In this document: piece after piece, positions 5,527-12,603 of the stretch | Layout of the letters: each line of letters begins with the position of its first letter | How positions within the stretch are numbered: position 1 is the first letter of the stretch | NCBI GenBank assembly: GCA_031547465.1 | Contig: JAVBRX010000180.1 | Location: forward strand, 1-14,557 | DNA from: Hohaiivirga sp031547465 | GTDB taxonomy: Bacteria > Pseudomonadota > Alphaproteobacteria > Rhizobiales > Beijerinckiaceae | Reading direction: 5' to 3' | Length of the DNA stretch: 14,557 nt | Made by a program: the position numbers and the translations under genes | The notes under the pieces: model-generated | What the model saw: the letters and a program-made list of their open reading frames with translations, nothing else | Database searches by the model: none | What the model was told of the DNA's origin: nothing

Positions 5527-7956
5527 TCAATGAGCCAGAAGCGTTTGCGAATCTTCATTCTGCGCTGAAGCGGCACGCGCCGCATCAGCTTCAGTTTCGT
5601 CCCATTCAATCCGCTCCGGCATACGCACGAGGGCATGTTTCAGCACCTGTTCCATCCGCGAGACGGGAACGATCTCCAGACCGCTACGCACGCTTTGCGG
5701 GAGATCTGCCAGATCCTTGACGTTATCCTCAGGGATCAGCACCTTCTTGAGGCCGCCGCGCAAAGCTGCAAGCAACTTCTCCTTGAGGCCTCCGATCGGC
5801 AGCACCCTGCCCCGCAGCGTCACCTCACCGGTCATGGCGACATCGCGGCGCACCGGAATGCCGGTCATGGTGGAGACAATCGCCGTCGCCATGGCGATGC
5901 CTGCCGACGGGCCGTCCTTCGGCGTCGCGCCTTCCGGCACATGGACGTGAATGTCGCGGGTATCGAACAGCGGCGGCTTGATGCCGAAATCGACAGCCCG
6001 CGAGCGCACATACGAGGCAGCGGCGGAAATCGATTCCTTCATCACATCGCGCAGGTTACCGGTGACGGTCATTTTGCCACGTCCGGGCATCATCACCCCT
6101 TCAATGGTGAGAAGCTCGCCGCCGACTTCCGTCCAGGCAAGGCCAGTGACGGCACCGATGCTATCCTCTTCCTCAACCTCGCCGAAACGGAACTTCGGCG
6201 GACCGAGGAACTCGGCAAGATTGGCAGCGGTGATATCGACCGATTTGATCTTCTTGATGATGATCTCCTTCACCGCCTTGCGGATCAGGTTAGCCAGTTC
6301 GCGGTCGAGATTACGCACCCCGGCCTCCCGCGTGTAACGGCGGATCAGGAGCATCAATCCCTCATTATCGATCGACCATTCCTTCTCCTTCAGCCCATGC
6401 TTCTTCATGGCATTTGGGATCAGGTGCTTGCGGGCGATCTCCTGCTTTTCCTCCTCGGTGTAACCGGCGATGCGGATCACCTCCATACGGTCGAGGAGCG
6501 CTGGCGGAATATTGAGGGTGTTGGCGGTGGTAATGAACATCACATTCGACAGATCGTAATCGACTTCGAGATAGTGATCGTTGAACGAGTTGTTCTGCTC
6601 CGGATCCAGAACCTCAAGCAGGGCCGCCGACGGGTCTCCACGGAAATCCATGCCGAGCTTGTCGATTTCATCTAGCAGGATCAGCGGATTATTCGATTTT
6701 GCCTTGCGCATCGACTGGATGATCTTGCCGGGCATCGAGCCGATATAGGTCCGACGATGGCCGCGAATCTCGGCCTCGTCGCGCACGCCACCGAGCGATA
6801 GACGCACGAAATCGCGGCCCGTGGCGCGGGCGATGGACTTGCCGAGCGAGGTTTTGCCGACACCAGGCGGCCCGACGAGGCAGAGGATCGGCCCGGTCAG
6901 CTTATTGGCGCGCTGCTGCACCGCAAGATACTCGACGATGCGATCCTTGACCTTCTCAAGCCCATGGTGATCGGCATCGAGAATGCCCTGCGCGCCGACG
7001 AGATCCTTCTTGATCTTCGAGCGTTTACCCCACGGAATACCGAGCAACCAGTCGAGATAGTTGCGCACCACCGTCGCCTCAGCAGACATCGGCGACATCT
7101 GCCGCAGCTTCTTCAGTTCACCCTGCGCCTTTTCCTTGGCTTCCTTGGTGAACTTGGTCTTCTCGATCTTGTCCTCAAGCTCGCCAAGCTCATCGCGGCC
7201 ATCCTCGTCGCCGAGTTCCTTCTGGATCGCCTTCATCTGCTCGTTGAGGTAATATTCGCGTTGCGTCTTCTCCATCTGCCGCTTGACACGACTACGGATG
7301 CGCTTTTCCACCTGCAACACCGAGATTTCACTCTCCATCAGGCCCAGAACCTTTTCCAAGCGCCCGGCAACGGTGGAAATCTCAAGGATTTCCTGTTTGT
7401 CGGAGATCTTGATCGCCAGATGTGAAGCGATGGTGTCGGCAAGCTTGGCCGGATCTTCGATCTGCGTCACAGCGGTGACGACTTCCGGAGAAATCTTCTT
7501 GTTCAGCTTAACGTAATTGTCGAACTCGGCAATGATCGAGCGCGCCAAGGCTTCGGCCTCGACCTTCTCGCCGATCTCTTCAGGCAGTACTTCCGCCTCG
7601 GCCTCGTAATAATCGTCGGCGCGGGTGTAATTGGAAATCTTCGCACGGTTCGTGCCTTCGACCAGAACCTTCACCGTCCCGTCCGGCAGCTTCAGCAACT
7701 GCAGGACGGTTGCGAGCGTTCCGACCTTGTAGATCGCATCAGTCGCCGGGTCGTCGTCGGAGGCATTGATCTGAGCCGCCAGCATGATGTGCCGATCGGA
7801 ACGCACGACCTCTTCTAGGGCGCGAATCGACTTTTCCCTGCCGACGAACAGCGGAACGATCATGTGCGGAAAGACGACGATATCCCGCAGGGGAAGCACC
7901 GCGTAGGTTCCGACGGTTCCGGGAGCGACAGGCTGACGGGACTTAATCTGTGTCAT
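5527..7956 (-). CDS. lon: ATP-dependent endopeptidase Lon (La)
   Basis: Cytoplasmic AAA+ serine protease, a homohexamer that degrades misfolded and regulatory proteins. From the start used here it is 809 residues, normal for LonA. The LON N-domain (YAVLPLRDIVVFPHMIVPLF) covers about 18-210, followed by a coiled region. Walker A GPPGVGKT is at 362-369, Walker B LILLDEID near 425-432, and the protease domain has catalytic Ser684 (KDGPSAGI) and Lys727 (GGLKEK), 43 residues apart as in E. coli. An ATG 18 nt upstream (7974) is possible, but AAGGA nine bases before 7956 and only three bases between GGAG and 7974 favour 7956. Its C-terminal ~30 residues are acidic and variable. A promoter candidate lies at 8016-8045. 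Confidence 0.97.
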   Translation of the reverse strand: MTQIKSRQPVAPGTVGTYAVLPLRDIVVFPHMIVPLFVGREKSIRALEEVVRSDRHIMLAAQINASDDDPATDAIYKVGTLATVLQLLKLPDGTVKVLVEGTNRAKISNYTRADDYYEAEAEVLPEEIGEKVEAEALARSIIAEFDNYVKLNKKISPEVVTAVTQIEDPAKLADTIASHLAIKISDKQEILEISTVAGRLEKVLGLMESEISVLQVEKRIRSRVKRQMEKTQREYYLNEQMKAIQKELGDEDGRDELGELEDKIEKTKFTKEAKEKAQGELKKLRQMSPMSAEATVVRNYLDWLLGIPWGKRSKIKKDLVGAQGILDADHHGLEKVKDRIVEYLAVQQRANKLTGPILCLVGPPGVGKTSLGKSIARATGRDFVRLSLGGVRDEAEIRGHRRTYIGSMPGKIIQSMRKAKSNNPLILLDEIDKLGMDFRGDPSAALLEVLDPEQNNSFNDHYLEVDYDLSNVMFITTANTLNIPPALLDRMEVIRIAGYTEEEKQEIARKHLIPNAMKKHGLKEKEWSIDNEGLMLLIRRYTREAGVRNLDRELANLIRKAVKEIIIKKIKSVDITAANLAEFLGPPKFRFGEVEEEDSIGAVTGLAWTEVGGELLTIEGVMMPGRGKMTVTGNLRDVMKESISAAASYVRSRAVDFGIKPPLFDTRDIHVHVPEGATPKDGPSAGIAMATAIVSTMTGIPVRRDVAMTGEVTLRGRVLPIGGLKEKLLAALRGGLKKVLIPEDNVKDLADLPQSVRSGLEIVPVSRMEQVLKHALVRMPERIEWDETEADAARAASAQNEDSQTLLAH

Positions 7957-8015
7957 CGAATGACATCCTTTCATACGCTCCGATCAACTCCTCGGGCGAG
8001 CGAGCGTCACGGGCT

Positions 8016-8045
8016 ATTATCCTCCGGTTTTCTGCATTACTGCAA
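8016..8045 (-). promoter_or_regulatory. Candidate sigma70-type promoter of lon
   Basis: On the minus strand TTGCAG (8045-8040), an 18-nt spacer and GATAAT (8021-8016). Transcription would begin near 8009, giving a leader of about 50 nt before the lon ATG at 7956. Confidence 0.5.
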
Positions 8046-8231
8046 CAGCGAAAGCCGGGATACAGCGTCACCCTCACCATGAGCATGTGGCGCGACTGCC
8101 CTTACGTGGCGTTGCGCCTCCATAGTTTCAAGCACTCTACAGATGAAAGGTTACGCTGAACGCTGGAACGGTGCCCACAACATAGGCTTCCGGAAGATGA
8201 AGAGCGGGGAAGAACTCCGCTCAATTGCAAG

Positions 8232-8245
8232 GTATTGGCCAATAC
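8232..8245. repeat. 14-bp perfect palindrome GTATTGGCCAATAC
   Basis: A perfect dyad in the clpX-lon gap, about 190 bp upstream of the lon promoter candidate. Its two 7-bp arms, with no spacer, suit a dimeric DNA-binding protein better than an RNA hairpin. No regulator is known to me for this site. Confidence 0.35.
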
Positions 8246-8345
8246 GCGTAAACAGTATAGCCATAAACGAAGGCCAACCGCTTCCCGCGTGGGAGCCATT
8301 CGCCAAACGCATTGCCAAAGGAACTGGAACAAGACACATTCACAT

Positions 8346-8370
8346 GGAAACGCATCTTGTTCTCGTTTCC
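8346..8370. repeat. Inverted repeat downstream of clpX
   Basis: Arms GGAAACG/CGTTTCC (7 bp) around an 11-nt loop, 70 nt after the clpX stop. On the minus strand no T-tract follows, so it is a weak terminator candidate at best. Confidence 0.3.
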
Positions 8371-8439
8371 TTCATTTTACCGCATCCTGTTTCGCTGAAC
8401 CGGGTTTCACTTCAGCCAAAACGCTTTAGTGCTGAAACA

Positions 8440-9708
8440 TCAGGCACTCGCCGTCTGCGCCGTGTCGGCACGGTCCGCATGAATGAACAGCGGTTTCGAC
8501 TTGCCTTCCACCACATCGGGGCCGATGACCACCTGCTCGACCGATTCAAGGCCCGGTAGATCGTACATCGTATCGAGAAGGATGCCTTCCATGATGGAGC
8601 GCAGGCCACGTGCACCGGTTTTACGCTCAATGGCCTTGCGGGCGATCAGGGTCAGTGCCTCGTCCTGGAAGGTCAGGGTGACGTTCTCCATCTCGAACAG
8701 GCGCTGATACTGCTTCACCAGAGCGTTCTTCGGCTCTTGGAGAATACGCTTCAGCACGTCCTCATCAAGATCCTCCAGAGTGGCAATCACCGGCAGGCGA
8801 CCGACAAATTCCGGGATCAGGCCGAACTTCAGCAAATCTTCCGGCTCGACCTCTCGGAAGATCTCGCCCGTGCGGCGGTCGTCTGGCGCCTGAACGGTTG
8901 CACCGAAACCAATCGACGTTCCTTTACCGCGCGCAGAGATGATGCGTTCAAGCCCGGCGAATGCGCCACCGCAGATAAACAGGATATTGGTAGTGTCGAC
9001 CTGCAGGAACTCCTGCTGTGGATGCTTGCGCCCGCCCTGCGGCGGAACGGAGGCGACAGTGCCTTCCATGATCTTCAGCAGCGCTTGCTGCACACCTTCG
9101 CCGGAAACGTCGCGGGTAATCGACGGATTGTCGGACTTGCGGGAAATCTTGTCGATTTCGTCGATATAGACGATGCCGCGCTGCGCCCGTTCGACATTAT
9201 AATCGGACGCCTGCAACAATTTCAGAATGATGTTCTCGACATCCTCGCCGACATAGCCCGCTTCCGTCAGCGTCGTTGCATCGGCCATGGTAAAGGGAAC
9301 ATCGAGGATCCGGGCCAGTGTCTGCGCCAGCAGGGTCTTACCGGAACCGGTCGGCCCCACGAGCAGAATATTGGATTTCGCCAGTTCGACATCGTTGTGC
9401 TTGGTCGCGTGCGCCAAACGCTTGTAATGATTGTGAACGGCGACCGACAGTACCTTCTTGGCATGAGCCTGGCCGATCACATAATCGTCGAGAACGGAGC
9501 TGATCTCCTTCGGCGTCGGTACGCCGTCGCGCGACTTCACCAGAGCGGATTTGGATTCCTCCCGGATGATGTCCATGCACAGTTCAACGCACTCATCGCA
9601 GATGAAGACGGTCGGCCCGGCAATGAGTTTACGAACTTCATGCTGGCTCTTGCCGCAAAAGGAGCAATAAAGGGTACCCTTCGATTCGTTCCCGCCAGCT
9701 TTGCTCAT
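8440..9708 (-). CDS. clpX: ATP-dependent Clp protease ATP-binding subunit ClpX
   Basis: AAA+ unfoldase that recognises tagged or adaptor-delivered proteins and threads them into ClpP; 422 residues, the usual size. The N-terminal zinc-binding domain has Cys15, Cys18, Cys37 and Cys40. Walker A GPTGSGKT is at 118-125, the pore loop GYVG at 151-154 and Walker B IVYIDEID with Asp183-Glu184. The RKH loop is 227-229, the ClpP-docking IGF tripeptide 266-268, the arginine finger Arg304 (EFVGRLP) and sensor 2 is GARGLR at 365-370. No key residue is missing. The ATG at 9708 has GGAGA 7-8 nt upstream. It follows clpP on the same strand after a 205-bp gap containing a hairpin, so it may be partly co-transcribed with clpP and partly served by its own promoter. 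Confidence 0.98.
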   Translation of the reverse strand: MSKAGGNESKGTLYCSFCGKSQHEVRKLIAGPTVFICDECVELCMDIIREESKSALVKSRDGVPTPKEISSVLDDYVIGQAHAKKVLSVAVHNHYKRLAHATKHNDVELAKSNILLVGPTGSGKTLLAQTLARILDVPFTMADATTLTEAGYVGEDVENIILKLLQASDYNVERAQRGIVYIDEIDKISRKSDNPSITRDVSGEGVQQALLKIMEGTVASVPPQGGRKHPQQEFLQVDTTNILFICGGAFAGLERIISARGKGTSIGFGATVQAPDDRRTGEIFREVEPEDLLKFGLIPEFVGRLPVIATLEDLDEDVLKRILQEPKNALVKQYQRLFEMENVTLTFQDEALTLIARKAIERKTGARGLRSIMEGILLDTMYDLPGLESVEQVVIGPDVVEGKSKPLFIHADRADTAQTASA

Positions 9709-9859
9709 TGTCGTTCTCCAGTGGGGCCTTGCGCCTCGAACCGCATCGGCCCTGCTTTATCGTCCGAGCATACACTCATTTCTAGGTCTCAGCCCTTCGA
9801 TTTCGAGAGGATGATGCTTTTGACCAGAATCTTTAATTTAAGACTAAAATGGCATATTC

Positions 9860-9887
9860 GGGGCAGCCTTGCTTTTCAAGCTGTCCC
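9860..9887 (-). promoter_or_regulatory. Hairpin in the clpP-clpX gap, overlapping a CTTGAAAA box
   Basis: An imperfect stem (GGGACAGCTTG against CAAGGCTGCCCC, one bulge and one wobble) about 30 nt after the clpP stop, with only a weak T-rich tail. It could be an attenuator lowering clpX read-through. The left arm includes CTTGAAAA, which resembles an alphaproteobacterial heat-shock -35 element, but no good -10 element follows. Confidence 0.35.
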
Positions 9888-9913
9888 GAGCCAACTACGT
9901 TGCAACCTCGGCA

Positions 9914-10543
9914 TCAGGCTTGCGGAGTTGGTTCCGGACGCTTTGACAGAACCTCATCAATCAGGCCGAATTCCTTCGCCGTATCGACCGTCATGAAATT
10001 ATCGCGCTCAAGAGCCTGTTCGACAGCATTGATGTCGCGTCCTGTATGCTTGACATAAATCTCATTCAGACGGCGCTTGAGAGCTTCGATTTCACGCGCA
10101 TGAATCAGAATGTCCGTCGCCTGCCCCTGGAACCCCCCGGACGGCTGATGCACCATGACGCGGGCATTGGGTAGGGCAAAACGTCGCCCTGCCTCACCAG
10201 CACACAGTAACAGCGACCCCATGGAGGCCGCCTGCCCGACGCACAGGGTGGAGACCGGGCAACGGATGAACTGCATCGTATCGTAGATCGACAGTCCGGA
10301 TGTCACTACGCCACCAGGAGAATTGATATAGAAGGAAATCTCCTTCTTCGGGTTCTCGGCTTCAAGGAACAGCAACTGCGCCACGATCAGCGACGCCGTG
10401 TAATCCTCCACCGGGCCTGTCAGAAAGATGATCCGTTCGCGCAGAAGGCGCGAATAAATGTCGAATGCCCGCTCGCCACGGTTCGATTGCTCGACCACCA
10501 TTGGCACGAGCGTATTGCTGTAAACCTCGAACGGATCTCTCAT
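9914..10543 (-). CDS. clpP: ATP-dependent Clp protease proteolytic subunit ClpP
   Basis: Serine peptidase that forms the two-ring, 14-subunit proteolytic chamber used with ClpX (and ClpA); 209 residues. The catalytic triad is Ser107 (GQAASMGS), His132 (VMVHQPSGG) and Asp181 (ALERDNFM), with the same spacing as in E. coli ClpP (25 and 74 residues). The substrate-binding INSPGG is at 74-79. A short N-terminal stretch before LVPMVVEQ is consistent with a cleaved propeptide or axial loop. The ATG at 10543 starts the MRDPFEVY... sequence, with AAGG-like motifs upstream. It lies 99 bp after tig on the same strand, but a strong hairpin occupies that gap. Confidence 0.98.
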   Translation of the reverse strand: MRDPFEVYSNTLVPMVVEQSNRGERAFDIYSRLLRERIIFLTGPVEDYTASLIVAQLLFLEAENPKKEISFYINSPGGVVTSGLSIYDTMQFIRCPVSTLCVGQAASMGSLLLCAGEAGRRFALPNARVMVHQPSGGFQGQATDILIHAREIEALKRRLNEIYVKHTGRDINAVEQALERDNFMTVDTAKEFGLIDEVLSKRPEPTPQA

Positions 10544-10588
10544 GTGCCTTCAACCTTCGATCAAACGGAGGATCTTGTAAAACGATCA

Positions 10589-10617
10589 GGACCGCACCGG
10601 CGCATCCGGCGCGGTCC
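10589..10617 (-). terminator. Terminator or attenuator after tig
   Basis: A 12-bp G+C-rich stem (GGACCGCGCCGG / CCGGTGCGGTCC, one wobble) with a 5-nt loop, 25 nt past the tig stop, followed by TGATCGTTTT. The T-run is short and offset, so partial read-through into clpP is possible. Confidence 0.7.
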
Positions 10618-10642
10618 TTGTATCTCAGCAAGACATAGTTAA

Positions 10643-12124
10643 TTATTCGCTATCGCTTTTGCGAGATTTGGCCGTCTTGGCCGGCTTTGCAACAGACTTT
10701 TCCACTTCTTCCTCGGTCGAAGCATCCGCTTTGGCGACCTTCTTGCCGCCTTTTGCGGCCTTTGTCGCAGGCTTCGCTTCGCCTTCTTCATCATCCTCGG
10801 CGAACAGAACGTCACGGCTCACCGGCTCGTCGGTGATCTTCACCTGAGCGAGAATATGGTCAACCACCTTCTCCTCGAAAAGGGGTGCGCGGATTTCTGC
10901 CAAAGCCTGCGGGTTCTTGCGGTAGAAATCCCACACCTGACGTTCCTGGCCCGGATACTGACGCACCCGCTCGGCAAGCGCCTGCGTAACTTCTTCGTCC
11001 GCCACCTTCACCGCCGCCTTCTCACCGACCTCGGCCAGAACGAGGCCGAGGCGCACCCGACGCTCGGCAATCTTACGGTATTCGGCCTGGGCCTTTTCTT
11101 CCGTCGTACCCTCATCCTCGAAGGTTTTGTTGGCGCTCTTCATATCGGACAGAACTTCACGCCAGATACCACCGAATTCCTGATCCAGAAGACTCGGCGG
11201 AATGTCGAACGCATATTTCTCGTCCAAGGCGTCGAGCAGTGTCTTCTTGACCTTGCGCCGCGCCTGGGCGTCGTAATCGCGCTGCAAGACGCCGCGCATC
11301 GTCTCGCGCATCGTGTCGAGACTGTCCATACCGAAATTCTTGGCGAGTTCCTCGTCGACCTTGATCTCGTCCGGAGCCTGCACTTCCTTCACCTTGACGG
11401 CGAACTCCGCTGTCTTTCCGGCAAGGTGCGCGGCAAGATAATTTGTCGGGAAAGTGGAGGTAACGGTCTTGTCGTTGCAGGCCTCGACGCCCTTCAACTG
11501 CTCCTCGAATCCGGGGATAAAGGTTTCCGAACCGATATCGACATTGATCCCTTCGGCGGAACCACCCTCAAACGCCTCACCGTCGATGGTGCCGACGAAA
11601 TCCACCACCACACGATCGCCCTCGGCGGCCTTGCCTGCTTTCGGCTGGTACGTGCGATTCTGCTTCGCCATCATCTCCAGGCTTTCCGTGACCTGCTCAT
11701 CGGTGACTTTCGACACCTTGCGCGTCAGGGAAACACCGCTGAGATCGACGATCTCGAATGTCGGCAGAATTTCCATCTTCACAGTAAAGGCGAGGTCGCC
11801 CTTGGCTTCCAGCGCCTTTTCGACTTCGCTCTTGTCTTCCGGAAATTCGATCTGCGGTTCCAGGGCGAGCCGGAGGTTATGATCTTCGACGATCTTGTTG
11901 TTGGCCTCGGTGACAGCGTTCTGCACCACGTCGCTCATCGCTGAGCGGCCATAAAGACGGCGCAGATGCGCCATCGGCACCTTGCCGGGACGGAATCCGT
12001 TGATCCGCACACGATCCTTGATTCCGGCGAGTTCGGTAGTCAGGCGCTGTTCCAGCTCGGCAATGGGAAGCACCACCTTAAATTCGCGCTTCAAGCCCTC
12101 TGACAAGGTTTCGGTCAACTGCAT
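10643..12124 (-). CDS. tig: Trigger factor, ribosome-associated chaperone
   Basis: Folding helper bound near the ribosomal exit tunnel through protein L23; 493 residues, at the long end for the family. The N-terminal ribosome-binding domain carries the signature GFRPGKVP at 43-50. The FKBP-type prolyl isomerase domain runs about 160-245 (GDRVVVDFVGTIDGEAFEGG...), followed by the helical C-terminal substrate-cradling domain to ~430. The last ~50 residues are a low-complexity Lys/Ala/Glu tail (ATKAAKGGKKVAKADAS), which accounts for the extra length and is probably disordered. The ATG at 12124 begins the usual MQLTETLSEGLKREF. It is the first protein gene of the proteostasis block, and tRNA-Leu lies upstream on the same strand. 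Confidence 0.98.
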   Translation of the reverse strand: MQLTETLSEGLKREFKVVLPIAELEQRLTTELAGIKDRVRINGFRPGKVPMAHLRRLYGRSAMSDVVQNAVTEANNKIVEDHNLRLALEPQIEFPEDKSEVEKALEAKGDLAFTVKMEILPTFEIVDLSGVSLTRKVSKVTDEQVTESLEMMAKQNRTYQPKAGKAAEGDRVVVDFVGTIDGEAFEGGSAEGINVDIGSETFIPGFEEQLKGVEACNDKTVTSTFPTNYLAAHLAGKTAEFAVKVKEVQAPDEIKVDEELAKNFGMDSLDTMRETMRGVLQRDYDAQARRKVKKTLLDALDEKYAFDIPPSLLDQEFGGIWREVLSDMKSANKTFEDEGTTEEKAQAEYRKIAERRVRLGLVLAEVGEKAAVKVADEEVTQALAERVRQYPGQERQVWDFYRKNPQALAEIRAPLFEEKVVDHILAQVKITDEPVSRDVLFAEDDEEGEAKPATKAAKGGKKVAKADASTEEEVEKSVAKPAKTAKSRKSDSE

Positions 12125-12225
12125 ATCTCTGTTCCGCCTTACATTTACGAAAGAAAACTCTCAACGCGCTCCCGGACCGCGTTTCATCCTGCGCTTTTCC
12201 TCCGGGTAGAGGGTCAATACGCAAC

Positions 12226-12243
12226 GCCGCCGTCCCCGGCGGC
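12226..12243 (-). terminator. Hairpin after tRNA-Leu
   Basis: A perfect 6-bp GCCGCC/GGCGGC stem with a 6-nt loop, starting 3 nt after the tRNA CCA end. There is no T-tract, so it may mark a processing or pausing site instead of a full terminator. Confidence 0.4.
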
Positions 12244-12245
12244 CC

Positions 12246-12330
<85 letters not shown>

Positions 12331-12369
12331 ATGTCAGGCGGCACGTCAGGCCTCGCCTCGGGACGCGGC

Positions 12370-12375
12370 TCTATA
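12370..12375 (-). promoter_or_regulatory. Candidate -10 box of the tRNA-Leu promoter
   Basis: TATAGA on the minus strand about 40 nt before the tRNA 5' end, followed by a G+C-rich discriminator (GCCGCG) of the kind seen at stable-RNA promoters. The -35 element is unclear (TTGGTG at a long 19-nt spacing). Confidence 0.3.
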
Positions 12376-12449
12376 CCATGCTCCGCTTTCTATGCACCAA
12401 AAAAAATGCCATGGTCCACCTTACATTCCGCGATATTTCGCCAGAAATG

Positions 12450-12477
12450 CGAAAGACTGGAAAATTTCCGTCTTTCG
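12450..12477. repeat. 28-bp near-perfect palindrome upstream of the cupredoxin gene
   Basis: Outer arms CGAAAGAC/GTCTTTCG and inner arms GGAAA/TTTCC around a single central A, with only one unpaired T. An outer TTCGC/GCGAA pair can extend it. It lies 127 bp before the start codon at 12604 and upstream of the tRNA-Leu promoter region. It could be an operator or a transcript hairpin; no known box is recognised. Confidence 0.45.
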
Positions 12478-12603
12478 GCGAATTTCAGATGCCGTTTTAC
12501 GCAAAACGTTGATCCGGTTGCATCCCACACCGAATTGCGTTCATCTATGGCCAAGATCAGGCTCTTGCAATATCCAGACGTTCTCTTTTCACCAAGGTCG
12601 AGC

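Larger units (their letters stand above)
7957..8439. other. Long clpX-lon intergenic region
   Basis: 483 bp without a convincing gene on either strand; short open frames here have no recognisable content. It holds a sigma70-like promoter candidate for lon (8016-8045), a CTTGAAA box at 8126-8132, a 14-bp perfect palindrome at 8232-8245 and an inverted repeat at 8346-8370. The gap indicates that lon has its own transcription start instead of relying on clpX. Confidence 0.6.

Noticed and set aside
5635..6675. Long open frame on the plus strand opposite lon (also 8737-9996 opposite clpX and 10856-11944 opposite tig)
   Set aside because: These are antisense shadows of G+C-rich coding sequence, rich in His, Arg and Leu, with no recognisable domain.
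12331..12603. Upstream in-frame ATG extending the cupredoxin protein by 91 residues
   Set aside because: The extension would bury the Tat signal peptide, overlaps the tRNA-Leu promoter region and starts right at the tRNA 5' end. The ATG at 12604 has an AAGG motif and is followed at once by the signal peptide.
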